Positions 22,106 through 36,545 of a stretch of 64,000 bases of DNA are shown here, one piece after another. A program made the position numbers and the translations under genes. The first letter of the stretch is position 1. Every line of letters starts with the position of its first letter. Below the pieces are notes generated by a model that was given only the letters and a program-made list of their open reading frames with translations, did no database searches and was not told the DNA's origin. This DNA is from Limanda limanda (lineage: Eukaryota > Chordata > Actinopteri > Pleuronectiformes > Pleuronectidae), in assembly GCF_963576545.1 (NCBI RefSeq), contig NW_026870594.1:124001-188000 (forward strand), written 5' to 3'.

Positions 22106-24512
22106 GAAGGTCGGAGAGACTTGCAAGTAGGCTCTACCCCCACTAAATGGGGTTGCGCGCATCGATCGGTACCATCCTTGAGCTTCTCCGACTTTCGGAA
22201 GGGTTAGGGTTAGGGTTAGGGATGAAAGCACATAGGAGAAAGAGATATTCTTGAATAACTTTTTTTGTGAAGGTCGGAGAGACTTGCAAGTAGGCTCTAC
22301 CCCCACTAAATGTGGTAGCGCGCATCGATCGGTACCATCCTTGAGCTTCTCCGACTTTCGGAAGGGTTAGGGTTAGGGTTAGGGATGAAAGCACATAGGA
22401 GAAAGAGATATTCTTGAATAACTTTTTTTGTGAAGGTCGGAGAGACTTGCAAGTAGGCTCTACCCCCACTAAATGGGGTAGCGCGCATCGATCGGTACCA
22501 TCCTTGAGCTTCTCCGACTTTCGGAAGGGTTAGGGTTAGGGATGAAAGCACATAGGAGAAAGAGATATTCTTGAATAACTTTTTTTGTGAAGGTCGGAGA
22601 GACTTGCAAGTAGGCTCTACCCCCACTAAATGGGGTAGCGCGCATCGATCGGTACCATCCTTGAGCTTCTCCGACTTTCGGAAGGGTTAGGGTTAGGGTT
22701 AGGGATGAAAGCACATAGGAGAAAGAGATATTCTTGAATAACTTTTTTTGTGAAGGTCGGAGAGACTTGGAAAGTGGTTGCATCTGGACTAATTTGGGTC
22801 CTGCGGATCGATTGGTACCATCCCCGAGCTTGTACGACCTTCGGAAGAGGTCGACCGACGAAATTCCCCCAAATCTGAGGAGATATTCTTGAATAACTTT
22901 TTTTGTGAAGGTCGGAGAGACTTGCAAGTAGGCTCTACCCCCACTAAATGGGGTTGCACGCATCGATCGGTACCATCCTTGAGCTTCTCCGACTTTCGGA
23001 AGGGTTAGGGTTAGGGTTAGGGATGAAAGCACATAGGAGAAAGAGATATTCTTGAATAACTTTTTTTGTGAAGGTCGGAGAGACTTGCAAGTAGGCTCTA
23101 CCCCCACTAAATGGGGTAGCGCGCATCGATCGGTACCATCCTTGAGCTTCTCCGACTTTCGGAAGGGTTAGGGTTAGGGTTAGGGATGAAAGCACATAGG
23201 AGAAAGAGATATTCTTGAATAACTTTTTTTGTGAAGGTCGGAGAGACTTGGAAAGTGGTTGCATCTGGACTAGTTTGTGTCCTGCGGATCGATTGGTACC
23301 ATCCGCGAGCTTGTACGACCTTCGGAAGAGGTCGACCGACGAAATTCCCCCAAATCTGAGGAGATATTCTTGAATAACTTTTTTTGTGAAGGTCGGAGAG
23401 ACTTGCAAGTAGGCTCTACCCCCACTAAATGGGGTAGCGCGCATCGATCGGTACCATCCTTGAGCTTCTCCGACTTTCGGAAGGGTTAGGGTTAGGGTTA
23501 GGGATGAAAGCACATAGGAGAAAGAGATATTCTTGAATAACTTTTTTTGTGAAGGTCGGAGAGACTTGCAAGTAGGCTCTACCCCCACTAAATGGGGTAG
23601 CGCGCATCGATCGGTACCATCCTTGAGCTTCTCCGACTTTCGGAAGGGTTAGGGTTAGGGTTAGGGATGAAAGCACATAGGAGAAAGAGATATTCTTGAA
23701 TAACTTTTTTTGTGAAGGTCGGAGAGACTTGGAAAGTGGTTGCATCTGGACTAATTTGGGTCCTGCGGATCGATTGGTACCATCCCCGAGCTTGTACGAC
23801 CTTCGGAAGAGGTCGACCGACGAAATTCCCCCAAATCTGAGGAGATATTCTTGAATAACTTTTTTTGTGAAGGTCGGAGAGACTTGCAAGTAGGCTCTAC
23901 CCCCACTAAATGGGGTTGCGCGCATCGATCGGTACCATCCTTGAGCTTCTCCGACTTTTGGAAGGGTTAGGGTTAGGGTTAGGGATGAAAGCACATAGAA
24001 GAAAGAGATATTCTTGAATAACTTTTTTTGTGAAGGTCGGAGAGACTTGCAAGTAGGCTCTACTCCCACTAAATGGGGTAGCGCGCATCGATCGGTACCA
24101 TCCTTGAGCTTCTCCGACTTTCGGAAGGGTTAGGGTTAGGGTTAGGGATGAAAGCACATAGGAGAAAGAGATATTCTTGAATAACTTTTTTTGTGAAGGT
24201 CGGAGAGACTTGGAAAGTGGTTGCATCTGGACTAATTTGGGTCCTGCGGATCGATTGGTTCCATCCCCGAGCTTGTACGACCTTCGGAAGAGGTCGACCG
24301 ACGAAATTCCCCCAAATCTGAGGAGATATTCTTGAATAACTTTTTTTGTGAAGGTCGGAGAGACTTGCAAGTAGGCTCTACCCCCACTAAATGGGGTAGC
24401 GCGCATCGATCGGTACCATCCTTGAGCTTCTCCGACTTTCGGAAGGGTTAGGGTTAGGGTTAGGGATGAAAGCACATAGGAGAAAGAGATATTCTTGAAT
24501 AACTTTTTTTGT
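21788..24512 (+). repeat. Dispersed duplication, copy 1 (2,725 bp; copy 2 at 53067-55791)
   Basis: Monomer order and lengths match 53067-55791 exactly, 31,279 bp away. Shared features are the CTACTCCC A (21788, 53067), the T9 junction (22106, 53385), GTGGTAG A (22269, 53548), a short A without the CTGAG marker (22432, 53711), GTGTCC B (23233, 54512), and CATAGAAG for CATAGGAG in the A monomers at 23869 and 55148. Private changes since copying include CTAGTTTG and CCGCGAG in B 23233 and GGTTCC in B 24195. Confidence 0.85.
22106..22268 (+). repeat. A monomer preceded by a T9 variant junction
   Basis: The usual T7-GT-GAAGG junction reads T9-GAAGG here, a G-to-T change. The same change occurs in only one other place, before 53385, which also shares neighbours with this monomer. 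The variant is the best single marker of the long-range duplication described for 21788-24512 and 53067-55791. Confidence 0.85.
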
Positions 24513-24830
24513 GAAGGTCGGAGAGACTTGCAAGTAGGCTCTACCCCCACTAAATGGGGTAGCGCACATCGATCGGTACCATCCTTGAGCTTCTCCGACT
24601 TTCGGAAGGGTTAGGGTTAGGGTTAGGGATGAAAGCACATAGGAGAAAGAGATATTCTTGAATAACTTTTTTTGTGAAGGTCGGAGAGACTTGGAAAGTG
24701 GTTGCATCTGGACTAATTTGGGTCCTGCGGATCGATTGGTACCATCCCCGAGCTTGTACGACCTTCGGAAGAGGTCGACCGACGAAATTCCCCCAAATCT
24801 GAGGAGATATTCTTGAATAACTTTTTTTGT

Positions 24831-27800
24831 GAAGGTCGGAGAGACTTGCAAGTAGGCTCTACCCCCACTAAATGGGGTTGCGCGCATCGATCGGTACCAT
24901 CCTTGAGCTTCTCCGACTTTTGGAAGGGTTAGGGTTAGGGTTAGGGATGAAAGCACATAGGAGAAAGAGATATTCTTGAATAACTTTTTTTGTGAAGGTC
25001 GGAGAGACTTGCAAGTAGGCTCTACCCCCACTAAATGGGGTAGCGCGCATCGATCGGTACCATCCTTGAGCTTCTCCGACTTTCGGAAGGGTTAGGGTTA
25101 GGGTTAGGGATGAAAGCACATAGGAGAAAGAGATATTCTTGAATAACTTTTTTTGTGAAGGTCGGAGAGACTTGGAAAGTGGTTGCATCTGGACTAATTT
25201 GGGTCCTGCGGATCGATTGGTACCATCCCCGAGCTTGTACGACCTTCGGAAGAGGTCGACCGACGAAATTCCCCCAAATCTGAGGAGATATTCTTGAATA
25301 ACTTTTTTTGTGAAGGTCGGAGAGACTTGCAAGTAGGCTCTACCCCCACTAAATGGGGTTGCGCGCATCGATCGGTACCATCCTCGAGCTTCTCCGACTT
25401 TCGGAAGGGTTAGGGTTAGGGTTAGGGATGAAAGCACATAGGAGAAAGAGATATTCTTGAATAACTTTTTTTGTGAAGGTCGGAGAGACTTGCAAGTAGG
25501 CTCTACCCCCACTAAATGGGGTAGCGCGCATCGATCGGTACCATCTTTGAGCTTCTCCGACTTTCGGAAGGGTTAGGGTTAGGGTTAGGGATGAAAGCAC
25601 ATAGGAGAAAGAGATATTCTTGAATAACTTTTTTTGTGAAGGTCGGAGAGACTTGCAAGTAGGCTCTACCCCCACTAAATGGGGTAGCGCGCATCGATCG
25701 GTACCATCCTTGAGCTTCTCCGACTTTCGGAAGGGTTAGGGTTAGGGTTAGGGATGAAAGCACATAGGAGAAAGAGATATTCTTGAATAACTTTTTTTGT
25801 GAAGGTCGGAGAGACTTGCAAGTAGGCTCTGCCCCCACTAAATGGGGTAGCGCGCATCGATCGGTACCATCTTTGAGCTTCTCCGACTTTCGGAAGGGTT
25901 AGGGTTAGGGTTAGGGATGAAAGCACATAGGAGAAAGAGATATTCTTGAATAACTTTTTTTGTGAAGGTCGGAGAGACTTGGAAAGTGGTTGCATCTGGA
26001 CTAATTTGGGTCCTGCGGATCGATTGGTACCATCCCCGAGCTTGTACGACCTTCGGAAGAGGTCGACCGACGAAATTCCCCCAAATCTGAGGAGATATTC
26101 TTGAATAACTTTTTTTGTGAAGGTCTGAGAGACTTGCAAGTAGGCTCTACCCCCACTAAATGGGGTAGCGCGCATCGATCGGTACCATCTTTGAGCTTCT
26201 CCGACTTTCGGAAGGGTTAGGGTTAGGGATGAAAGCACATAGGAGAAAGAGATATTCTTGAATAACTTTTTTTGTGAAGGTCGGAGAGACTTGCAAGTAG
26301 GCTCTACTCCCACTAAATGGGGTAGCGCGCATCGATCGGTACCATCCTTGAGCTTCTCCGACTTTCGGAAGGGTTAGGGTTAGGGTTAGGGATGAAAGCA
26401 CATAGGAGAAAGAGATATTCTTGAATAACTTTTTTTGTGAAGGTCGGAGAGACTTGGAAAGTGGTTGCATCTGGACTAATTTGGGTCCTGCAGATCGATT
26501 GGTACCATCCCCGAGCTTGTACGACCTTCGGAAGAGGTCGACCGACGAAATTCCCCCAAATCTGAGGAGATATTCTTGAATGACTTTTTTTGTGAAGGTC
26601 GGAGAGACTTGCAAGTAGGCTCTACCCCCACTAAATGGGGTAGCGCGCATCGATCGGTACCATCGTTGAGCTTCTCCGACTTTCGGAAGGGTTAGGGTTA
26701 GGGTTAGGGATGAAAGCACATAGGAGAAAGAGATATTCTTGAATAACTTTTTTTGTGAAGGTCGGAGAGACTTGCAAGTAGGCTCTGCCCCCACTAAATG
26801 GAGTAGCGCGCATCGATCGGTACCATCCTTGAGCTTCTCCGACTTTCGGAAGGGTTAGGGTTAGGGTTAGGGATGAAAGCACATAGGAGAAAGAGATATT
26901 CTTGAATAACTTTTTTTGTGAAGGTCGGAGAGACTTGGAAAGTGGTTGCATCTGGACTAATTTGGGTCCTGCGGATCGATTGGTACCATCCCCGAGCTTG
27001 TACGACCTTCGGAAGAGGTCGACCGACGAAATTCCCCCAAATCTGAGGAGATATTCTTGAATTACTTTTTTTGTGAAGGTCGGAGAGACTTGCAAGTAGG
27101 CTCTACCCCCACTAAATGGGGTTGCGCGCATCGATCGGTACCATCCTTGAGCTTCTCCGACTTTCGGAAGGGTTAGGGTTAGGGTTAGGGATGAAAGCAC
27201 ATAGGAGAAAGAGATATTCTTGAATAACTTTTTTTGTGAAGGTCGGAGAGACTTGCAAGTAGGCTCTACCCCCACTAAATGGGGTAGCGCGCATCGATCG
27301 GTACCATCCTTGAGCTTCTCCGACTTTCGGAAGGGTTAGGGTTAGGGTTAGGGATGAAAGCACATAGGAGAAAGAGATATTCTTGAATAACTTTTTTTGT
27401 GAAGGTCGGAGAGACTTGCAAGTAGGCTCTGCCCCCACTAAATGGGGTAGCGCGCATCGATCGGTCCCATCCTTGAGCTTCTCCGACTTTCGGAAGGGTT
27501 AGGGTTAGGGTTAGGGATGAAAGCACATAGGAGAAAGAGATATTCTTGAATAACTTTTTTTGTGAAGGTCGGAGAGACTTGGAAAGTGGTTGCATCTGGA
27601 CTAATTTGGGTCCTGCGGATCGATTGGTACCATCCCCGAGCTTGTACGACCTTCGGAAGAGGTCGACCAACGAAATTCCCCCAAATCTGAGGAGATATTC
27701 TTGAATAACTTTTTTTGTGAAGGTCGGAGAGACTTGCAAGTAGGCTCTACCCCCACTAAATGGGGTTGCGCGCATCGATCGGTACCATCCTTGAGCTTCT

Positions 27801-30769
27801 CCGACTTTTGGAAGGGTTAGGGTTAGGGTTAGGGATGAAAGCACATAGGAGAAAGAGATATTCTTGAATAACTTTTTTTGTGAAGGTCGGAGAGACTTGC
27901 AAGTAGGCTCTACCCCCACTAAATGGGGTAGCGCGCATCGATCGGTACCATCCTTGAGCTTCTCCGACTTTCGGAAGGGTTAGGGTTAGGGTTAGGGATG
28001 AAAGCACATAGGAGAAAGAGATATTCTTGAATAACTTTTTTTGTGAAGGTCGGAGAGACTTGGAAAGTGGTTGCATCTGGACTAATTTGGGTCCTGCGGA
28101 TCGATTGGTACCATCCCCGAGCTTGTACGACCTTCGGAAGAGGTCGACCGACGAAATTCCCCCAAATCTGAGGAGATATTCTTGAATAACTTTTTTTGTG
28201 AAGGTCGGAGAGACTTGCAAGTAGGCTCTACCCCCACTAAATGGGGTTGCGCGCATCGATCGGTACCATCCTCGAGCTTCTCCGACTTTCGGAAGGGTTA
28301 GGGTTAGGGTTAGGGATGAAAGCACATAGGAGAAAGAGATATTCTTGAATAACTTTTTTTGTGAAGGTCGGAGAGACTTGCAAGTAGGCTCTACCCCCAC
28401 TAAATGGGGTAGCGCGCATCGATCGGTACCATCTTTGAGCTTCTCCGACTTTCGGAAGGGTTAGGGTTAGGGTTAGGGATGAAAGCACATAGGAGAAAGA
28501 GATATTCTTGAATAACTTTTTTTGTGAAGGTCGGAGAGACTTGCAAGTAGGCTCTACCCCCACTAAATGGGGTAGCGCGCATCGATCGGTACCATCCTTG
28601 AGCTTCTCCGACTTTCGGAAGGGTTAGGGTTAGGGTTAGGGATGAAAGCACATAGGAGAAAGAGATATTCTTGAATAACTTTTTTTGTGAAGGTCGGAGA
28701 GACTTGCAAGTAGGCTCTGCCCCCACTAAATGGGGTAGCGCGCATCGATCGGTACCATCCTTGAGCTTCTCCGACTTTCGGAAGGGTTAGGGTTAGGGTT
28801 AGGGATGAAAGCACATAGGAGAAAGAGATATTCTTGAATAACTTTTTTTGTGAAGGTCGGAGAGACTTGGAAAGTGGTTGCATCTGGACTAATTTGGGTC
28901 CTGCGGATCGATTGGTACCATCCCCGAGCTTGTACGACCTTCGGAAGAGGTCGACCGACGAAATTCCCCCAAATCTGAGGAGATATTCTTGAATAACTTT
29001 TTTTGTGAAGGTCTGAGAGACTTGCAAGTAGGCTCTACCCCCACTAAATGGGGTAGCGCGCATCGATCGGTACCATCTTTGAGCTTCTCCGACTTTCGGA
29101 AGGGTTAGGGTTAGGGATGAAAGCACATAGGAGAAAGAGATATTCTTGAATAACTTTTTTTGTGAAGGTCGGAGAGACTTGCAAGTAGGCTCTACTCCCA
29201 CTAAATGGGGTAGCGCGCATCGATCGGTACCATCCTTGAGCTTCTCCGACTTTCGGAAGGGTTAGGGTTAGGGTTAGGGATGAAAGCACATAGGAGAAAG
29301 AGATATTCTTGAATAACTTTTTTTGTGAAGGTCGGAGAGACTTGGAAAGTGGTTGCATCTGGACTAATTTGGGTCCTGCAGATCGATTGGTACCATCCCC
29401 GAGCTTGTACGACCTTCGGAAGAGGTCGACCGACGAAATTCCCCCAAATCTGAGGAGATATTCTTGAATTACTTTTTTTGTGAAGGTCGGAGAGACTTGC
29501 AAGTAGGCTCTACCCCCACTAAATGGGGTTGCGCGCATCGATCGGTACCATCCTTGAGCTTCTCCGACTTTCGGAAGGGTTAGGGTTAGGGTTAGGGATG
29601 AAAGCACATAGGAGAAAGAGATATTCTTGAATAACTTTTTTTGTGAAGGTCGGAGAGACTTGCAAGTAGGCTCTACCCCCACTAAATGGGGTAGCGCGCA
29701 TCGATCGGTACCATCCTTGAGCTTCTCCGACTTTCGGAAGGGTTAGGGTTAGGGTTAGGGATGAAAGCACATAGGAGAAAGAGATATTCTTGAATAACTT
29801 TTTTTGTGAAGGTCGGAGAGACTTGCAAGTAGGCTCTGCCCCCACTAAATGGGGTAGCGCGCATCGATCGGTACCATCCTTGAGCTTCTCCGACTTTCGG
29901 AAGGGTTAGGGTTAGGGTTAGGGATGAAAGCACATAGGAGAAAGAGATATTCTTGAATAACTTTTTTTGTGAAGGTCGGAGAGACTTGGAAAGTGGTTGC
30001 ATCTGGACTAATTTGGGTCCTGCAGATCGATTGGTACCATCCCCGAGCTTGTACGACCTTCGGAAGAGGTCGACCGACGAAATTCCCCCAAATCTGAGGA
30101 GATATTCTTGAATTACTTTTTTTGTGAAGGTCGGAGAGACTTGCAAGTAGGCTCTACCCCCACTAAATGGGGTTGCGCGCATCGATCGGTACCATCCTTG
30201 AGCTTCTCCGACTTTCGGAAGGGTTAGGGTTAGGGTTAGGGATGAAAGCACATAGGAGAAAGAGATATTCTTGAATAACTTTTTTTGTGAAGGTCGGAGA
30301 GACTTGCAAGTAGGCTCTACCCCCACTAAATGGGGTAGCGCGCATCGATCGGTACCATCCTTGAGCTTCTCCGACTTTCGGAAGGGTTAGGGTTAGGGTT
30401 AGGGATGAAAGCACATAGGAGAAAGAGATATTCTTGAATAACTTTTTTTGTGAAGGTCGGAGAGACTTGCAAGTAGGCTCTGCCCCCACTAAATGGGGTA
30501 GCGCGCATCGATCGGTCCCATCCTTGAGCTTCTCCGACTTTCGGAAGGGTTAGGGTTAGGGTTAGGGATGAAAGCACATAGGAGAAAGAGATATTCTTGA
30601 ATAACTTTTTTTGTGAAGGTCGGAGAGACTTGGAAAGTGGTTGCATCTGGACTAATTTGGGTCCTGCGGATCGATTGGTACCATCCCCGAGCTTGTACGA
30701 CCTTCGGAAGAGGTCGACCGACGAAATTCCCCCAAATCTGAGGAGATATTCTTGAATAACTTTTTTTGT
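24831..30769 (+). repeat. Tandem duplication of 2,888 and 3,051 bp
   Basis: 24831-27718 and 27719-30769 match in order except for one extra A (29808) in the second copy. Shared markers are the CTTTTGG A (24831, 27719), TCCTCGAG A (25312, 28200), short A (26119, 29007), CTACTCCC A (26276, 29164), CAGATC B (26439, 29327), and the GGTCCCATCC A (27401, 30452). Differences such as GAATGAC at the end of B 26439 and GACCAACG in B 27564 are private to one copy. Confidence 0.85.
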
Positions 30770-33700
30770 GAAGGTCTGACAGACTTGCAAGTAGGCTCTA
30801 CCCCCACTAAATGGGGTAGCGCGCATCGATCGGTACCATCCTTGAGCTTCTCCGACTTTCGGAAGGGTTAGGGTTAGGGATGAAAGCACATAGGAGAAAG
30901 AGATATTCTTGAATAACTTTTTTTGTGAAGGTCGGAGAGACTTGAAAAGTGGTTGCATCTGGACTAATTTGGGTCCTGCGGATCGATTGGTACCATCCCC
31001 GAGCTTGTACGACCTTCGGAAGAGGTCGACCGACGAAATTCCCCCAAATCTGAGGAGATATTCTTGAATAACTTTTTTTGTGAAGGTCGGAGAGACTTGC
31101 AAGTAGGCTCTACCCCCACTAAATGGGGTTGCGCGCATCGATCGGTACCATCCTTGAGCTTCTCCGACTTTCGGAAGGGTTAGGGTTAGGGTTAGGGATG
31201 AAAGCACATAGGAGAAAGAGATATTCTTGAATAACTTTTTTTGTGAAGGTCGGAGAGACTTGCAAGTAGGCTTTACCCCCACTAAATGGGGTAGCGCGCA
31301 TCGATCGGTACCATCCTTGAGCTTCTCCGACTTTCGGAAGGGTTAGGGTTAGGGTTAGGGATGAAAGCACATAGGAGAAAGAGATATTCTTGAATAACTT
31401 TTTTTGTGAAGGTCGGAGAGACTTTAAAAGTGGTTGCATCTGGACTAATTTGGGTCCTGCGGATCGATTGGTACCATCCCCGAGCTTGTACGACCTTCGG
31501 AAGAGGTCGACCGACGAAATTCCCCCAAATCTGAGGAGATATTCTTGAATTACTTTTTTTGTGAAGGTCGGAGAGACTTGCAAGTAGGCTCTACCCCCAC
31601 TAAATGGGGTTGCGCGCATCGATCGGTACCATCCTTGAGCTTCTCCGACTTTCGGAAGGGTTAGGGTTAGGGTTAGGGATGAAAGCACATAGGAGAAAGA
31701 GATATTCTTGAATAACTTTTTTTGTGAAGGTCGGAGAGACTTGCAAGTAGGCTCTACCCCCACTAAATGTGGTAGCGCGCATCGATCGGTACCATCCTTG
31801 AGCTTCTCCGACTTTCGGAAGGGTTAGGGTTAGGGTTAGGGATGAAAGCACATAGGAGAAAGAGATATTCTTGAATAACTTTTTTTGTGAAGGTCGGAGA
31901 GACTTGCAAGTAGGCTCTACCCCCACTAAATGGGGTAGCGCGCATCGATCAGTACCATCCTTGAGCTTCTCCGACTTTCGGAAGGGTTAGGGTTAGGGTT
32001 AGGGATGAAAGCACATAGGAGAAAGAGATATTCTTGAATAACTTTTTTTGTGAAGGTCGGAGAGACTTGCAAGTAGGCTCTACCCCCACTAAATGGGGTA
32101 GCGCGCATCGATCGGTACCATCCTTGAGCTTCTCCGACTTTCGGAAGGGTTAGGGTTAGGGTTAGGGATGAAAGCACATAGGAGAAAGAGATATTCTTGA
32201 ATAACTTTTTTTGTGAAGGTCGGAGAGACTTGGAAAGTGGTTGCATCTGGACTAATTTGGGTCCTGCGGATCGATTGGTACCATCCCCGAGCTTGTACGA
32301 CCTTCGGAAGAGGTCGACCGACGAAATTCCCCCAAATCTGAGGAGATATTCTTGAATAACTTTTTTTGTGAAGGTCGGAGAGACTTGCAAGTAGGCTCTA
32401 CCCCCACTAAATGGGGTTGCGCGCATCGATCGGTACCATCCTTGAGCTTCTCCGACTTTCGGAAGGGTTAGGGTTAGGGTTAGGGATGAAAGCACATAGG
32501 AGAAAGAGATATTCTTGAATAACTTTTTTTGTGAAGGTCGGAGAGACTTGCAAGTAGGCTCTACCCCCACTAAATGGGGTAGCGCGCATCGATCGGTACC
32601 ATCCTTGAGCTTCTCCGACTTTCGGAAGGGTTAGGGTTAGGGTTAGGGATGAAAGCACATAGGAGAAAGAGATATTCTTGAATAACTTTTTTTGTGAAGG
32701 TCGGAGAGACTTGGAAAGTGGTTGCATCTGGACTAATTTGTGTCCTGCGGATCGATTGGTACCATCCCCAAGCTTGTACGACCTTCGGAAGAGGTCGACC
32801 GACGAAATTCCCCCAAATCTGAGGAGATATTCTTGAATAACTTTTTTTGTGAAGGTCGGAGAGACTTGCAAGTAGGCTCTACCCCCACTAAATGGGGTAG
32901 CGCGCATCGATCGGTACCATCCTTGAGCTTCTCCGACTTTCGGAAGGGTTAGGGTTAGGGTTAGGGATGAAAGCACATAGGAGAAAGAGATATTCTTGAA
33001 TAACTTTTTTTGTGAAGGTCGGAGAGACTTGCAAGTAGGCTCTACCCCCACTAAATGGGGTAGCGCACATCGATCGGTACCATCCTTGAGCTTCTCCGAC
33101 TTTCGGAAGGGTTAGGGTTAGGGTTAGGGATGAAAGCACATAGGAGAAAGAGATATTCTTGAATAACTTTTTTTGTGAAGGTCGGAGAGACTTGGAAAGT
33201 GGTTGCATCTGGACTAATTTGGGTCCTGCGGATCGATTGGTACCATCCCCGAGCTTGTACGACCTTCGGAAGAGGTCGACCGACGAAATTCCCCCAAATC
33301 TGAGGAGATATTCTTGAATAACTTTTTTTGTGAAGGTCGGAGAGACTTGCAAGTAGGCTCTACCCCCACTAAATGGGGTTGCGCGCATCGATCGGTACCA
33401 TCCTCGAGCTTCTCCGACTTTCGGAAGGGTTAGGGTTAGGGTTAGGGATGAAAGCACATAGGAGAAAGAGATATTCTTGAATAACTTTTTTTGTGAAGGT
33501 CGGAGAGACTTGCAAGTAGGCTCTACCCCCACTAAATGGGGTAGCGCGCATCGATCGGTACCATCTTTGAGCTTCTCCGACTTTCGGAAGGGTTAGGGTT
33601 AGGGTTAGGGATGAAAGCACATAGGAGAAAGAGATATTCTTGAATAACTTTTTTTGTGAAGGTCGGAGAGACTTGCAAGTAGGCTCTACCCCCACTAAAT

Positions 33701-34458
33701 GGGGTAGCGCGCATCGATCGGTACCATCCTTGAGCTTCTCCGACTTTCGGAAGGGTTAGGGTTAGGGTTAGGGATGAAAGCACATAGGAGAAAGAGATAT
33801 TCTTGAATAACTTTTTTTGTGAAGGTCGGAGAGACTTGCAAGTAGGCTCTGCCCCCACTAAATGGGGTAGCGCGCATCGATCGGTACCATCCTTGAGCTT
33901 CTCCGACTTTCGGAAGGGTTAGGGTTAGGGTTAGGGATGAAAGCACATAGGAGAAAGAGATATTCTTGAATAACTTTTTTTGTGAAGGTCGGAGAGACTT
34001 GGAAAGTGGTTGCATCTGGACTAATTTGGGTCCTGCGGATCGATTGGTACCATCCCCGAGCTTGTACGACCTTCGGAAGAGGTCGACCGACGAAATTCCC
34101 CCAAATCTGAGGAGATATTCTTGAATAACTTTTTTTGTGAAGGTCTGAGAGACTTGCAAGTAGGCTCTACCCCCACTAAATGGGGTAGCGCGCATCGATC
34201 GGTACCATCTTTGAGCTTCTCCGACTTTCGGAAGGGTTAGGGTTAGGGATGAAAGCACATAGGAGAAAGAGATATTCTTGAATAACTTTTTTTGTGAAGG
34301 TCGGAGAGACTTGCAAGTAGGCTCTACTCCCACTAAATGGGGTAGCGCGCATCGATCGGTACCATCCTTGAGCTTCTCCGACTTTCGGAAGGGTTAGGGT
34401 TAGGGTTAGGGATGAAAGCACATAGGAGAAAGAGATATTCTTGAATAACTTTTTTTGT
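27719..34458 (+). repeat. 6,740-bp segmental duplication, copy 1
   Basis: Monomer order matches 35739-42478 throughout. The offset is 8,020 bp at the left end, 8,026 bp in the middle and 8,020 bp at the right end, because copy 2 gained one TTAGGG at 36546 and lost one at 42322. Shared markers include the CTTTTGG A, TCCTCGAG A twice (28200/36220, 33332/41358), the GGTCCCATCC A (30452/38478), GGTCTGACAG short A (30770/38796), CTTTACC A (31245/39271), GTGGTAG A (31726/39752), and the GTGTCC plus CCCAAGC B (32696/40722). Private changes here are TTTAAAAG in B 31408 and GATCAGTACC in A 31889. Confidence 0.88.
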
Positions 34459-35738
34459 GAAGGTCGGAGAGACTTGGAAAGTGGTTGCATCTGGACTAAT
34501 TTGGGTCCTGCAGATCGATTGGTACCATCCCCGAGCTTGTACGACCTTCGGAAGAGGTCGACCGACGAAATTCCCCCAAATCTGAGGAGATATTCTTGAA
34601 TTACTTTTTTTGTGAAGGTCGGAGAGACTTGCAAGTAGGCTCTACCCCCACTAAATGGGGTTGCGCGCATCGATCGGTACCATCCTTGAGCTTCTCCGAC
34701 TTTCGGAAGGGTTAGGGTTAGGGTTAGGGATGAAAGCACATAGGAGAAAGAGATATTCTTGAATAACTTTTTTTGTGAAGGTCGGAGAGACTTGCAAGTA
34801 GGCTCTACCCCCACTAAATGGGGTAGCGCGCATCGATCGGTACCATCCTTGAGCTTCTCCGACTTTCGGAAGGGTTAGGGTTAGGGTTAGGGATGAAAGC
34901 ACATAGGAGAAAGAGATATTCTTGAATAACTTTTTTTGTGAAGGTCGGAGAGACTTGCAAGTAGGCTCTGCCCCCACTAAATGGAGTAGCGCGCATCGAT
35001 CGGTACCATCCTTGAGCTTCTCCGACTTTCGGAAGGGTTAGGGTTAGGGTTAGGGATGAAAGCACATAGGAGAAAGAGATATTCTTGAATAACTTTTTTT
35101 GTGAAGGTCGGAGAGACTTGGAAAGTGGTTGCATCTGGACTAATTTGGGTCCTGCGGATCGATTGGTACCATCCCCGAGCTTGTACGACCTTCGGAAGAG
35201 GTCGACCGACGAAATTCCCCCAAATCTGAGGAGATATTCTTGAATTACTTTTTTTGTGAAGGTCGGAGAGACTTGCAAGTAGGCTCTACCCCCACTAAAT
35301 GGGGTTGCGCGCATCGATCGGTACCATCCTTGAGCTTCTCCGACTTTCGGAAGGGTTAGGGTTAGGGTTAGGGATGAAAGCACATAGGAGAAAGAGATAT
35401 TCTTGAATAACTTTTTTTGTGAAGGTCGGAGAGACTTGCAAGTAGGCTCTACCCCCACTAAATGGGGTAGCGCGCATCGATCGGTACCATCCTTGAGCTT
35501 CTCCGACTTTCGGAAGGGTTAGGGTTAGGGTTAGGGATGAAAGCACATAGGAGAAAGAGATATTCTTGAATAACTTTTTTTGTGAAGGTCGGAGAGACTT
35601 GGAAAGTGGTTGCATCTGGACTAATTTGGGTCCTGCGGATCGATTGGTACCATCCCCGAGCTTGTACGACCTTCGGAAGAGGTCGACCGACGAAATTCCC
35701 CCAAATCTGAGGAGATATTCTTGAATAACTTTTTTTGT
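34459..35738 (+). repeat. Spacer between the two 6,740-bp copies
   Basis: This 1,280-bp stretch is ordinary satellite (B, three A, B, two A, B, monomer starts 34459 to 35584) and includes a GGAGTAG A at 34940. It resembles 26439-27718 and probably belonged to the duplicated unit before divergence. Nothing other than satellite is present. Confidence 0.75.
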
Positions 35739-36545
35739 GAAGGTCGGAGAGACTTGCAAGTAGGCTCTACCCCCACTAAATGGGGTTGCGCGCATCGATC
35801 GGTACCATCCTTGAGCTTCTCCGACTTTTGGAAGGGTTAGGGTTAGGGTTAGGGATGAAAGCACATAGGAGAAAGAGATATTCTTGAATAACTTTTTTTG
35901 TGAAGGTCGGAGAGACTTGCAAGTAGGCTCTACCCCCACTAAATGGGGTAGCGCGCATCGATCGGTACCATCCTTGAGCTTCTCCGACTTTCGGAAGGGT
36001 TAGGGTTAGGGTTAGGGATGAAAGCACATAGGAGAAAGAGATATTCTTGAATAACTTTTTTTGTGAAGGTCGGAGAGACTTGGAAAGTGGTTGCATCTGG
36101 ACTAATTTGGGTCCTGCGGATCGATTGGTACCATCCCCGAGCTTGTACGACCTTCGGAAGAGGTCGACCGACGAAATTCCCCCAAATCTGAGGAGATATT
36201 CTTGAATAACTTTTTTTGTGAAGGTCGGAGAGACTTGCAAGTAGGCTCTACCCCCACTAAATGGGGTTGCGCGCATCGATCGGTACCATCCTCGAGCTTC
36301 TCCGACTTTCGGAAGGGTTAGGGTTAGGGTTAGGGATGAAAGCACATAGGAGAAAGAGATATTCTTGAATAACTTTTTTTGTGAAGGTCGGAGAGACTTG
36401 CAAGTAGGCTCTACCCCCACTAAATGGGGTAGCGCGCATCGATCGGTACCATCTTTGAGCTTCTCCGACTTTCGGAAGGGTTAGGGTTAGGGTTAGGGAT
36501 GAAAGCACATAGGAGAAAGAGATATTCTTGAATAACTTTTTTTGT